Assembly: GCA_947464275.1 (NCBI GenBank)
Contig: CANHVU010000006.1
Coordinates: 78,748 to 142,747 of the forward strand
Length of the DNA: 64,000 nucleotides
Direction: 5' to 3'
Origin: Bacteroidota bacterium
GTDB lineage: Bacteria > Bacteroidota > Bacteroidia > UKL13-3
The notes beneath the pieces are model-generated. The model searched no databases and was not told the DNA's origin. It saw only the letters and a list, made by a program, of their open reading frames with translations. This document shows positions 1-7,790 of this stretch, piece by piece. How positions within the stretch are numbered: position 1 is the first letter of the stretch; each line of letters begins with the position of its first letter. A program made the translations under genes and the position numbers.

Positions 1-1449
1 CTCGTTTTGATTTAATAAACGAGCTTGACCAACTAACATATATTGACTTAAAGGCTTAAGTCCATTAACGGCTTCATCGGCATATATTTGGTTCAACACA
101 TTCTTTGACTCATTTAACCTTGCGGCTACAGTAGGGTTGGTAATGGAACCAGTAGTTGTAGCTAAATTCCCTCTACCACGCAAGTAACCCCAAATTCCGT
201 TCACTTGATTACCTAAAGAAGTATCGGCACTATTGTTATTTATTGTCCAATATTTATTAACGCGTTGGCTTGCTTCACCCAAATCGGACAAACCTAAAAC
301 ATCTCGGGTATTATCAAATGCATTTGTTCTATTTGTTACCCATACTTCAACCCTAGTGATATTAACTCTGCTATTAATTATTGGTAAATTGCTTACTGCA
401 TTATCAAAATTTTGATAAAAATATTGTGATAAGAAAAAGTGACGATTCATATCGTAAGCACTTGACTGAACATCAAATTTTGTATTGGTAGCTCCACCTT
501 GAAGTTCGGTTTCAGTACTTCGGCCTCGCTGCTGAGATACGACAGCAGTAGCAGTTAGCCTACCAAATTGCATGGTAGTTTTTACACCAAATAAACTTTG
601 GCTACCTTGAATCAAAGAAGAGTTTAGAGGTAAACTTACATTTCCTAATTCAATTTTTTTAATAATATCGTCTTCTTTACCTGCATAATCTAACTTCATT
701 TGATTTTCGAATTCAAATGTGGCTTCGGTATCGTAGTTCATATTCACTTTAACTTTATCACCAACCGAACCAGCTACATTTAACTGAATTTTTTGTTGAA
801 AATCAAATTGTGAGGTACTTTGCTGACGCAATGAAAATGCAGGATTACGAACTTCGTTTCCCTTGTATGAAAAAATTAATTCTGCATTTCCTCTTGGTCT
901 AATATCAATAACAGAGCTTCCAAATATTTTATCAAATATTTTATTTGGAATCATGATTGGAGGTATTAAGCTACTTCCTTTTGCAAAATTATTGGCTTGA
1001 CTCCTTTGATTAAAATATTGTTTATTGGCTCGTTTATTTTCGTTTTTTAAACGCTCCTTAAAACTTTCACTTGCGGGCATTTTAGTATTAAAACCACCTA
1101 CTTTAGACGAGAAGTTAAATTTATTTTTTTCTTTGTCTAATTCATAAACCGACTTAATATTAGGAGGATCATTTAAATCGAATGGATTTTTACTCCCGCT
1201 TATTTCCCAAGGCTTTTTATCCTTAATAGGAAAAGGCATTTTAATTTTTTTATTGGTGGTATCCTTTTTATTGGTGCTATCAGGAGGAAGGATAATAAAA
1301 TCCTTATTTTGGCGCATAGAACGAACACTCCCGGCAGAAACCAGACCAAAAGCCATACTACTTAAAATAGCAAAAAGGCTTATATGAGATAGATGTATTT
1401 TAGGTATTTTACTTAACAATGTAGAGTTTATCCATCGGCTAATATTCAA
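1..1449 (-). CDS. sprA: SprA, T9SS translocon / gliding motility protein (5' part, runs off left edge)
   Basis: SprA is the very large outer-membrane beta-barrel that forms the translocon of the type IX secretion system and is needed for gliding in Bacteroidota. About 480 N-terminal residues are visible. The frame stays open to base 1, so the rest lies outside the window. After a hydrophobic signal segment comes the family's conserved block, seen here as DKIFGSSVIDIRPRGNAELI and, further on, FENQMKLDYAG, IKKIELGNVSLPL and SLIQGSQSLFGVK. There is no ATG near the beginning. In-frame TTG codons at 1449 and 1419 are the candidate starts, and the frame is closed upstream by the ruvA stop at 1471-1473. 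The ruvA-sprA order is conserved in Flavobacteriia. The family assignment is very secure; the start is not. Confidence 0.92.
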   Translation of the reverse strand, partial: MNISRWINSTLLSKIPKIHLSHISLFAILSSMAFGLVSAGSVRSMRQNKDFIILPPDSTNKKDTTNKKIKMPFPIKDKKPWEISGSKNPFDLNDPPNIKSVYELDKEKNKFNFSSKVGGFNTKMPASESFKERLKNENKRANKQYFNQRSQANNFAKGSSLIPPIMIPNKIFDKIFGSSVIDIRPRGNAELIFSYKGNEVRNPAFSLRQQSTSQFDFQQKIQLNVAGSVGDKVKVNMNYDTEATFEFENQMKLDYAGKEDDIIKKIELGNVSLPLNSSLIQGSQSLFGVKTTMQFGRLTATAVVSQQRGRSTETELQGGATNTKFDVQSSAYDMNRHFFLSQYFYQNFDNAVSNLPIINSRVNITRVEVWVTNRTNAFDNTRDVLGLSDLGEASQRVNKYWTINNNSADTSLGNQVNGIWGYLRGRGNLATTTGSITNPTVAARLNESKNVLNQIYADEAVNGLKPLSQYMLVGQARLLNQNE

Positions 1450-1470
1450 ACTTTTATTTAAAATAAAAAA

Positions 1471-2058
1471 CTATAATTGTTTAAGTGATTGTTTTACTAA
1501 CTGTTCAACTGTAAATTCAGGATTTGATTGGCGAATTTTAACCAATACTTTTTCAGCATCATTTTTAACAAAACCTAATGATATTAAGGCTGATAGCGCT
1601 TGTTCAACCATTGTGTTTCTTACCCCACTTGTGGTATTTTGAGGTTCATTTAAATTAATCATTTTTACTTTATCTTGTAAATCAATAACCAATCGTTGTG
1701 CTGTTTTTGGTCCAATGCCTTTGATTGATTTCAATAAAGTCCAATTACCTGTTCCAATAGCATGTTTTATTTCAGAAGGTTTTAATGATGACAAAATCAT
1801 TCGAGCAGTATTGGTTCCAACACCATTAACTGAAATCAATTGCAAAAACAACTGCTTTTCGTCCTCATCGGCAAAGCCGTATAAAATATGAGAATCTTCC
1901 TTAATACTTAAATGTGTAAGAAGTTTTACTTCATTTAAAGCACTAATTTGCTCAAAAGTATTTAATGAAATTTGAATCCCATATCCTACTCCATTACAAT
2001 CTATTACAATATATGCTGGCGTCTTTTCGCTAATTTTACCTTGAATATGTGCTATCAC
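1471..2058 (-). CDS. ruvA: Holliday junction branch migration protein RuvA
   Basis: RuvA binds the four-way Holliday junction as a tetramer and loads the RuvB motor during recombination and repair. The 195-residue length is normal. The N-terminal OB-fold begins MIAHIQGKISEK. Two helix-hairpin-helix motifs follow at about residues 75-90 (SVNGVGTNTARMIL) and 108-125 (SIKGIGPKTAQRLV). The small C-terminal RuvB-contacting domain (MVEQALSALISLGF) comes at about 150-195. It lies directly upstream of sprA on the same strand with 21 bp between its stop and the first sprA start candidate, so the two may be cotranscribed. The 2059-2130 gap separates it from a divergent gene. Confidence 0.97.
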   Translation of the reverse strand: MIAHIQGKISEKTPAYIVIDCNGVGYGIQISLNTFEQISALNEVKLLTHLSIKEDSHILYGFADEDEKQLFLQLISVNGVGTNTARMILSSLKPSEIKHAIGTGNWTLLKSIKGIGPKTAQRLVIDLQDKVKMINLNEPQNTTSGVRNTMVEQALSALISLGFVKNDAEKVLVKIRQSNPEFTVEQLVKQSLKQL

Positions 2059-2130
2059 TATAATTCTTTTTCAAATAAGGGTGCTAAAATATAAAATGTT
2101 TTTAATTTTGCTTAGTAAATAAAATAATAT

Positions 2131-2445
2131 ATGTATCTAACAATCAAACATTTTATTCTTTTTGTTTTTTTTATAGTTTGTTTTAAAATATCAAATGGTC
2201 AAAACCAAACGAAAAAAGTAAAAGAATATTATGAAAATGGAATATTAAAAACTAAAGGCAAGTTAAAAAATGACTTAAAAACTGGTATTTGGTTTTATTA
2301 TACTGATAATGGAGCATTGATTCAGAAAGAGTATTGGAAAAAAGGAAAATTAAATTTCACCATCAAAATTAACGAAAAACATAAAGCATATGAAATATTA
2401 TACCCAAATGGTAACGTTAAAAAATTAAGGACCTGTGGTTGTTAA
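2131..2445 (+). CDS. Small exported MORN-repeat-like protein
   Basis: This 104-residue protein starts with a signal peptide (hydrophobic stretch at residues 6-22, likely cleavage after SNG). The mature part carries MORN-type repeats of the pattern YYENGILKTKGKLKNDLKTG, then a second unit with WFYYTDNGALIQKEYWKKGK and a shorter third one (YEILYPNGNVKK). In Bacteroidota such repeats occur in many small secreted proteins of the loosely named YwqK-like group, and no specific activity is established for most of them. It ends in CGC three bases before the convergent stop of the phosphoesterase gene. Repeat assignment is reasonably sure; function is unknown. Confidence 0.75.
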   Translation: MYLTIKHFILFVFFIVCFKISNGQNQTKKVKEYYENGILKTKGKLKNDLKTGIWFYYTDNGALIQKEYWKKGKLNFTIKINEKHKAYEILYPNGNVKKLRTCGC

Positions 2446-2448
2446 TTT

Positions 2449-3294
2449 TTATTTACTTATAATTTGATAAAAAAGTTCGTCAGGGTTAAGCATTGAACTG
2501 TGTTCTTTTTCTTCTAATTCTTGCTCTTGTTTTTCTTGTTCTGTTTCTGGCTCTTTTACATAATGATGAAGTCGCCACATACCTTCATTGTATTCTAAGG
2601 CTGTTAAATTTTCCACCCAATCACCACTATTTAGATAAGTTACTGTTCCTATATCGGTGGTTACCGTTTTTATACTTGGCTGATGTATATGACCACAAAT
2701 TACATAATCATATTTTTTTTGAATAGCTAATTGAATAGTTGTTTCTTCAAAATCATCAATAAATTTAATGGCGCTTTTTACACCTTGCTTTACTTTTTTT
2801 GAAAAAGAAAGTCTTCCTTTTCCTAATATTTTTTCAGAAATAAAATTAACTATGCTATTCAAAATAATCAACAAATCATAACCTTTCCCACCTAATTTAG
2901 CCAACCATTTGCTATGTTTCATGCTAATATCAAACACATCACCATGAAAAAACCATGCACGTTTTCCATCCAAATCTAACACTAGTTTATTCAGCAATTG
3001 CATATTCCCTAAGTTAAAATCAGTAAATCTTCGCAGCATTTCATCATGATTGCCCGTTAAATAATAAACTTTAGTTCCGTTGGCAAGCATTTTAAAAATT
3101 CGTTGTACCACTTTGGTATGACTTTGGGGCCAATAGTGTTTACTAAATTGCCATATATCAATTATATCGCCATTAAGTACTAGTATTTCAGGGTCTATTG
3201 ATTTGAGGTATTTATTAACTGCCTTAGCTTGACAACCGTATGTTCCAAGGTGAATATCGGAAACAACAGCCAATTTTAATTTACGTTTACTCAT
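2449..3294 (-). CDS. LpxH-like metallophosphoesterase (UDP-2,3-diacylglucosamine diphosphatase family)
   Basis: This is a calcineurin-like phosphoesterase of the family that includes LpxH, which cleaves UDP-2,3-diacylglucosamine to lipid X and UMP in lipid A synthesis. All metal-site motifs are present in order: SDIHLG (about residue 13), NGDIIDIW (41), TGNHDE (80), FHGDVFD (116) and CGHIHQP (200). At 281 residues it is somewhat longer than E. coli LpxH, with an acidic, glutamate-rich tail after residue 245. Bacteroidota often carry several paralogues, so lipid A is the best guess for the substrate rather than a certainty. Its stop lies 3 bp from the convergent MORN gene. Confidence 0.85.
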   Translation of the reverse strand: MSKRKLKLAVVSDIHLGTYGCQAKAVNKYLKSIDPEILVLNGDIIDIWQFSKHYWPQSHTKVVQRIFKMLANGTKVYYLTGNHDEMLRRFTDFNLGNMQLLNKLVLDLDGKRAWFFHGDVFDISMKHSKWLAKLGGKGYDLLIILNSIVNFISEKILGKGRLSFSKKVKQGVKSAIKFIDDFEETTIQLAIQKKYDYVICGHIHQPSIKTVTTDIGTVTYLNSGDWVENLTALEYNEGMWRLHHYVKEPETEQEKQEQELEEKEHSSMLNPDELFYQIISK

Positions 3295-3420
3295 GTAAAA
3301 AAGTTTTACAAACTTCTGCTATTTTGCTCATACCTACATCATGTTAATGTTAAGTAATTAATTATTTAACATTATGGTTAAAACAATACCACAAATACCA
3401 TTTAATAAATATATTTGGAC

Positions 3421-3804
3421 ATGATTTTTAAACATTTAAAAACATATAAACTGGCTTATATTTGGGCTATAATTGTTACTTGTCTTTGCGGTACTAATGG
3501 TAATAATCTACCGCATTTTGAGTTTTCGAGTTTATTACGAATTGATAAAATAGCTCACTTATTTTTATTTGGTACCGAAACATATTTAATTGCCGTTGCA
3601 ACTAAAAAAAACAATGTTTCGAAGAGTAACTTTCATATCATTTTTCCAGCATTTGTAATTGGTGCAGTATTTGGAGTAATTATAGAAATACTACAAGCAA
3701 CTGTTTTCCCAAATCGTTCGTTTGATTATATGGACATGATAGCCAATACTATTGGTTGTTTATTAGCTTGGTTTATTTTGAACATGAAGTTTAAATTGAA
3801 TTAA
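3421..3804 (+). CDS. VanZ family membrane protein
   Basis: This 127-residue integral membrane protein of the VanZ family has about four transmembrane helices. The hallmark is a first helix followed by a charged DKIAHLFLFG segment, then a third helix ending in EILQATVFPNRSFDYMDMIANTIG, which contains the R-x-x-D-x-x-D pattern of the family. VanZ itself gives low-level teicoplanin resistance in enterococci, but the many chromosomal homologues have no assigned role, and I do not infer resistance here. An in-frame TTG lies two codons upstream at 3415; I chose the ATG at 3421. No terminator is visible downstream. Confidence 0.85.
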   Translation: MIFKHLKTYKLAYIWAIIVTCLCGTNGNNLPHFEFSSLLRIDKIAHLFLFGTETYLIAVATKKNNVSKSNFHIIFPAFVIGAVFGVIIEILQATVFPNRSFDYMDMIANTIGCLLAWFILNMKFKLN

Positions 3805-3974
3805 TTTTCACACTAAAACAATTCGGGTTTCCTTGATTACTAGCTATTAAAAAGTAGCAATTTTTATTCCTTAAAAAGGTATTATTTTTAATGTAATTAA
3901 GGTATCTCTTTTTATTAAATAAGATATCCCATTTTGTTGTGATAGCATTCACAAAACTTTTTAGAAATAGCGGC

Positions 3975-4673
3975 TTAATGCCTAGCTCCACACATATTAC
4001 TACTTACCTCGGTTTCGTTAATTTGAGGGCTTACAAATGGAATACCTAAATTCAATCCTCTAAGGATAAATAAACACGCAAAAACTATAGCGAAAACAGG
4101 CATTAATAAATTGGCTTTTTGCCTAAATTTTAAATTGATAATTTGCCCTAACATAGCAATAGTAAACATTACCGGCAATGTTCCTAAGCCAAATGTAGCC
4201 ATGAATAATGCGCCTGAAAGTGCCGATTGAGTAGCCAATGAAGCAATTAAAGCAACATACACAAACCCGCAAGGCAAAAGGCCATTTAAGTTACCTATTA
4301 AAAAAAATGAATACGAGCTTTTGCTGGTAAATAATTTGCCATACCATTTATTACCCCAGAAATTGATGTCGAATTGATTGGTTATTTTAGGTAAAAATAG
4401 CTTGATTAAAGTAATAACTAAAATGCTAATTCCTGCAAAAATACTTATGGATTGTTGTAAGCCCGCTAGCTTTAATTGAAAGCCAACTGCGCCAATTATT
4501 AACCCTAAAATGGCATAAGTAAAAATACGTCCTGCATTATACATGAACCTAGAAAGCCATAAATGACCTTGGGTATTGCTATGCCTTGGCAATGCAAACG
4601 CAATGGGTCCACACATGCCCGCACAATGCAAGCTGCTTACCATTCCAGTTATTAATGCAGTTAAAAAAAGCAT
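3975..4673 (-). CDS. Sulfite exporter TauE/SafE-type membrane protein linked to cbb3 oxidase
   Basis: This 232-residue protein has about six transmembrane helices and opens with a first helix carrying HCAGMCGP (about residues 16-23). That Cys/His motif is typical of the TauE/SafE-like (DsbD transmembrane-related) proteins encoded in cbb3 oxidase clusters, where a role in copper or redox supply to the oxidase is suspected but not proven for this subgroup. A second conserved segment is NGLLPCGFVYVAL at about 130. It is the last gene of the minus-strand unit ccoG-ccoH-this gene, 3 bp from ccoH. The C-terminus NMCGARH has a further Cys and His. Confidence 0.85.
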   Translation of the reverse strand: MLFLTALITGMVSSLHCAGMCGPIAFALPRHSNTQGHLWLSRFMYNAGRIFTYAILGLIIGAVGFQLKLAGLQQSISIFAGISILVITLIKLFLPKITNQFDINFWGNKWYGKLFTSKSSYSFFLIGNLNGLLPCGFVYVALIASLATQSALSGALFMATFGLGTLPVMFTIAMLGQIINLKFRQKANLLMPVFAIVFACLFILRGLNLGIPFVSPQINETEVSSNMCGARH

Positions 4674-4676
4674 ACG

Positions 4677-5117
4677 TTATTTTAAATCGAAATTTTTCTC
4701 TAAATAATGTTTACCTGAACTGTCGGTCCAATTAAGGTTACCAACCCAATTGCCTTTTTCAAAATTAGAAATATCAATATTGGTTGGAATTGAATCACCA
4801 ATTTGTACCTCAAAGGTTTTATCTTTTGTTTTATTAGCCAAGTATTTTAGGCTTAACTGTGCATTGCTAATGGTTCTATGGGCTCTATTTTCTATACGTA
4901 AAACAGTTTGGCTGTTTACATTAATAATTTCAAACAATATTAAACTATCAGCACCTTTGTTTTCATCAATGGTAGCTTGGTAATTTTCGCCTTTTTCGTA
5001 ATAATCGGTTTCAATTAAAGCCACATCTTGTTTCACCATTTTTACAATCATAAATACTATAAAACACATAAATAATACAGTAAGTGCTACTAATTTGGTT
5101 CCCCAGGTTATTTTCAT
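4677..5117 (-). CDS. ccoH: FixH/CcoH family protein
   Basis: CcoH (FixH) is a single-pass inner-membrane protein required for stable assembly of cbb3 cytochrome oxidase. The 146 residues comprise a short cytoplasmic N-terminus, one transmembrane helix (LVALTVLFMCFIVFMIVKMV, residues 9-28), the family signature LIETDYYEKGENYQ (about 34-47) and a periplasmic beta-rich domain. It lies 29 bp downstream of ccoG and 3 bp upstream of the TauE/SafE-like gene, consistent with one transcript. Confidence 0.88.
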   Translation of the reverse strand: MKITWGTKLVALTVLFMCFIVFMIVKMVKQDVALIETDYYEKGENYQATIDENKGADSLILFEIINVNSQTVLRIENRAHRTISNAQLSLKYLANKTKDKTFEVQIGDSIPTNIDISNFEKGNWVGNLNWTDSSGKHYLEKNFDLK

Positions 5118-5146
5118 TTTTTAGTTGATTTATTTTGTGGCCAAAG

Positions 5147-6568
5147 TTAATTAACTGGTGCCACAAAATTTGATTTTACTTGTTCAATTAATACACCATT
5201 GCTTTTTACATTAATCAATACTTTGTTTTGATTACTAGTAATGGTTTTAGGGTCAATTTCAATAAAGAAACTAGTTTTGCCTAATTCGTCTTTTGGTATT
5301 TTTATAATTTGTTTGTCAATCAATTTGATGCTTCCTTTTGGTTCAACTAATTCTAGTTCAATTGGAATAGAATCAAAGGTTTTATTTACGAACTCAATAT
5401 TGTATAAGTTACTAATATTGCCACTGGCTTGTGTTTGGTAAAGCATTCCCGCAGTTCTGTTTAAAGTGGTTTCAATTTCTTTACGGCTAGCTACCAAATA
5501 AACCAATAAAGTTAATAACCCAACTAATACCACAGAATAACCTACATTACGTAAAGTAAACTTAAAGGTTTCGTTATTATCAATTCCATTTTTAGAGTTA
5601 AAGCCAATTAAACGAGTTGGTTTATTTATTTTTACCATTACTTCATCGCAGGCATCTACACAAGCTGTACAGTTAATGCATTCTAGCTGAGTACCGTTCC
5701 TAATATCAATACCTGTTGGACAAACTTGAACACATAATTTGCAATCAATACAATCGCCTTTTGGAGCAGGAGTAGCAGTATCTTTTTTACTTGCTTTTCC
5801 ACGAGGTTCGCCACGCAAATAATTATATGCTACTACTATAGAATGTGGGTCTAACATCAAACCTTGTAACCTGCCATAAGGACAAATAATTACACAAACC
5901 AATTCGCGTAAAAAAGCAAAAACAAAATAAAATACAGTAGAGAAAATGAGTAATGAAGCAAACTTACCGATATGTGCCAACGGCCCATCGGTAATAAGCA
6001 GTTTCATTTGGTCAATGCCAATAATGTAAGATAAAAATGTATTGGCAATCAAAAATGATATTAAATAAAATGCTACATGTTTACCTCCTTTACGCAATAT
6101 TTTTTCTGTATTCCATTCTTGAGCAGCTAATTTTTTCTGTTGGTTAAAATCGCCTTCAATTAAATATTCAATTTTACGGAAAAGCATTTCCATAAAAATG
6201 GTTTGAGGGCAAGCCCAACCGCACCAAATGCGGCCAAACAAAACAGTAAATACAATAATAAATAGTATAAAAGTTAGCATCAATAAGGCAAACAAGTTTA
6301 AATCTTGTGGCCAAAAAGGCATACCAAAAATGATGAATTTTCGCTCTAAAACATTAAATAACAATAATGGATGTCCATGAAATTTAATAAAAGGTGTAGC
6401 AAAGAATATAATGTATAAAAACCAAGCAAAAAGTGTTCGGTATTGGTATAAACTTCCTTTTGGTTTTTTGGCAAAAATCCAAAGACGGTTTCCATCTTTA
6501 TTTACATTTGATAAACTATCGCGATAATGCTCGCCATCTAGCGCCTTTGCCTCTTCTACTTCATGCAT
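5147..6568 (-). CDS. ccoG: Cytochrome c oxidase accessory protein CcoG (FixG/RdxA)
   Basis: CcoG is a membrane-bound iron-sulfur protein that acts as a cupric reductase supplying Cu(I) for cbb3 oxidase assembly. The 473-residue protein has the expected plan. Five or so membrane helices with the GRIWCGWACPQTIFMEMLFR motif (about residues 112-131) come first, then the CPYGRLQG segment (about 229). Two 4Fe-4S cluster motifs follow (CIDCKLCVQVCPTGIDIRNG and then CINCTACVDACDE, about 270-310). The protein ends with a last membrane helix and a C-terminal periplasmic Ig-like domain. It begins downstream of a strong hairpin that follows ccoP, so ccoG-ccoH-TauE probably have their own promoter or depend on read-through. 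Confidence 0.96.
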   Translation of the reverse strand: MHEVEEAKALDGEHYRDSLSNVNKDGNRLWIFAKKPKGSLYQYRTLFAWFLYIIFFATPFIKFHGHPLLLFNVLERKFIIFGMPFWPQDLNLFALLMLTFILFIIVFTVLFGRIWCGWACPQTIFMEMLFRKIEYLIEGDFNQQKKLAAQEWNTEKILRKGGKHVAFYLISFLIANTFLSYIIGIDQMKLLITDGPLAHIGKFASLLIFSTVFYFVFAFLRELVCVIICPYGRLQGLMLDPHSIVVAYNYLRGEPRGKASKKDTATPAPKGDCIDCKLCVQVCPTGIDIRNGTQLECINCTACVDACDEVMVKINKPTRLIGFNSKNGIDNNETFKFTLRNVGYSVVLVGLLTLLVYLVASRKEIETTLNRTAGMLYQTQASGNISNLYNIEFVNKTFDSIPIELELVEPKGSIKLIDKQIIKIPKDELGKTSFFIEIDPKTITSNQNKVLINVKSNGVLIEQVKSNFVAPVN

Positions 6569-6631
6569 AATTTTGTTATAAATGCTATTGGTAAACTAAT
6601 TTTAGTGATAACTAAATTTTAATATTTATCC

Positions 6632-6680
6632 TAAAAAAATAAACCACATAGCAACATAAATCTTATGATGCTATGTGGTT
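6632..6680 (-). terminator. Intrinsic terminator after ccoP
   Basis: A 12-bp perfect stem (AACCACATAGCA at 6642-6653 with TGCTATGTGGTT at 6669-6680) continues after one mismatch into CATAA/TTATG with a 3-nt loop. On the minus strand it is followed by a T-rich run (6641 down to 6632). It begins 12 bp past the ccoP stop and separates ccoNO-ccoQ-ccoP from ccoG-ccoH. Confidence 0.8.
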
Positions 6681-6692
6681 ATGAATTTATTA

Positions 6693-7616
6693 TTATTTTA
6701 AAGCAGTTGCCAAACTATCAGTAGCTACTGCTGTGCTATCAGTTTTAGCTGTTTCGCTTTTTTCCTCCATTTCAGTTCCTTGCGGAGCTTTTGGAGATGG
6801 TGGATTGGTACCACCAATTGATTTAATATAACTGGCTAATTGAGCCATTTGTAAACCATTTAACGATTTTTCCCAAGCAATCATACCCTTACCGGTAACT
6901 CCATATTTAATGGTTTTAAATACATCACTCACTTGGCCTCCGTGTAACCAATACTCATCGGTTAAATTAGGACCTACATTTCCTCCACCATCTTCTCTAT
7001 GGCAAACTGCACACTTAGCAGTAAATAGTTCTTTACCAGCAGTTAAATCTTTGGCATCTGCCATTAATTTAACATTGCTTTCGTCTATTGAATTACCTAC
7101 TTTTTTCAAATAAGCAGTTTTAGCTACTTCAGCATCGGTTAATTGTTGTTCGTACTCTGCCAATTGTAATTTACCTAAATTGTCGGAATAGTGATACCAA
7201 AATCCATAAACAATAGCAAACACAATGGAAGTGTAAAACATAAAGTTAAACCATGGTGGAGTTGGGTTATCTAACTCCACAATTCCATCAAAACTTTCAT
7301 CTAATAAAAGCTTTTTCTCATCTTTTAATGAGTGTAAAGAAAACAACTTTTCAACGGTTGTTCTTTCTTCATCGGCTTTTACCAATTCAGGGTTATTAAT
7401 TCTGCTTAATGCATTTAGTGTTAAGTACAATAATCCTACTATGATAAGGATTAAAATACTGATGATAACTCCCATTACTTTTAAATACAGCGTATCAAAA
7501 TCGCCATAATCAAATGTTGCGGCTTCGGCTGCCATGCTTCTATTGCTTAGCAATAAAACTATACTGGCTAAAAATACTTTTGTTTTCATTTTGTTATTCA
7601 ATTTTTTATTAAACAT
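6693..7616 (-). CDS. ccoP: cbb3 oxidase c-type cytochrome subunit CcoP (single haem)
   Basis: CcoP passes electrons from soluble cytochrome c to CcoO/CcoN in the cbb3 terminal oxidase. The 307-residue protein has an N-terminal signal-like helix, a second helix (VMGVIISILILIIVGLLYLT, about residue 48), the CcoP N-terminal motif DGIVELDNPTPPWFNFMFY, and a third helix. The periplasmic domain has one haem c site, CAVCH at about residue 202, followed by GPNLTDEYW. Only one CxxCH is present, whereas proteobacterial CcoP normally has two; single-haem forms are usual in Bacteroidota to my knowledge. The ATG at 7614-7616 overlaps the ccoQ stop by one base (TAATG), which supports this start, though an ATG at 7589 gives a neater signal peptide. 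The tail is Pro/Glu/Ser-rich. Confidence 0.93.
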   Translation of the reverse strand: MFNKKLNNKMKTKVFLASIVLLLSNRSMAAEAATFDYGDFDTLYLKVMGVIISILILIIVGLLYLTLNALSRINNPELVKADEERTTVEKLFSLHSLKDEKKLLLDESFDGIVELDNPTPPWFNFMFYTSIVFAIVYGFWYHYSDNLGKLQLAEYEQQLTDAEVAKTAYLKKVGNSIDESNVKLMADAKDLTAGKELFTAKCAVCHREDGGGNVGPNLTDEYWLHGGQVSDVFKTIKYGVTGKGMIAWEKSLNGLQMAQLASYIKSIGGTNPPSPKAPQGTEMEEKSETAKTDSTAVATDSLATALK

Positions 7617-7771
7617 TATTCAAGCGGTTTATTGCTCATTTCATCAATGTATTCTTTTTTGGTTTTAAATAGCCATAAAGCTATTAGTACAAAAAAGCCT
7701 GTAAATACTAGTAGTGAGAACATTTGATAAATGCCAATACCGGTTACCTCGTGCAATAAGTTACGAAACAT
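7616..7771 (-). CDS. ccoQ: Small cbb3 oxidase subunit CcoQ/FixQ-like, 51 residues
   Basis: This short minus-strand gene fits exactly between ccoNO and ccoP. The ATG at 7769-7771 opens a 51-residue protein (begins MFRNLLHEVTGIGIYQMFSL) with one transmembrane helix at about residues 17-35 and a charged cytoplasmic tail (KTKKEYIDEMSNKPLE). That is the size, topology and position of CcoQ/FixQ, which stabilises the cbb3 complex. Its stop TAA (7616-7618) shares one base with the ccoP start, and it begins 19 bp after the ccoNO stop, so translation is probably coupled. Sequence conservation in CcoQ is low, so the name rests on position and architecture. Confidence 0.85.
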   Translation of the reverse strand: MFRNLLHEVTGIGIYQMFSLLVFTGFFVLIALWLFKTKKEYIDEMSNKPLE

Positions 7772-7790
7772 ATTTTTATTTAATTAATAG

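Noticed and set aside
3421..3804. VanZ protein as an antibiotic resistance gene
   Set aside because: Only the fold family is shared. No van operon genes are present, and VanZ-family proteins are widespread with unrelated or unknown roles.
3791..3991. Minus-strand frame of 66 codons between the VanZ and TauE/SafE-like genes
   Set aside because: It overlaps both neighbours, is Asn/Lys/Phe-rich as expected of AT-rich noncoding DNA, and has no domain or signal peptide.
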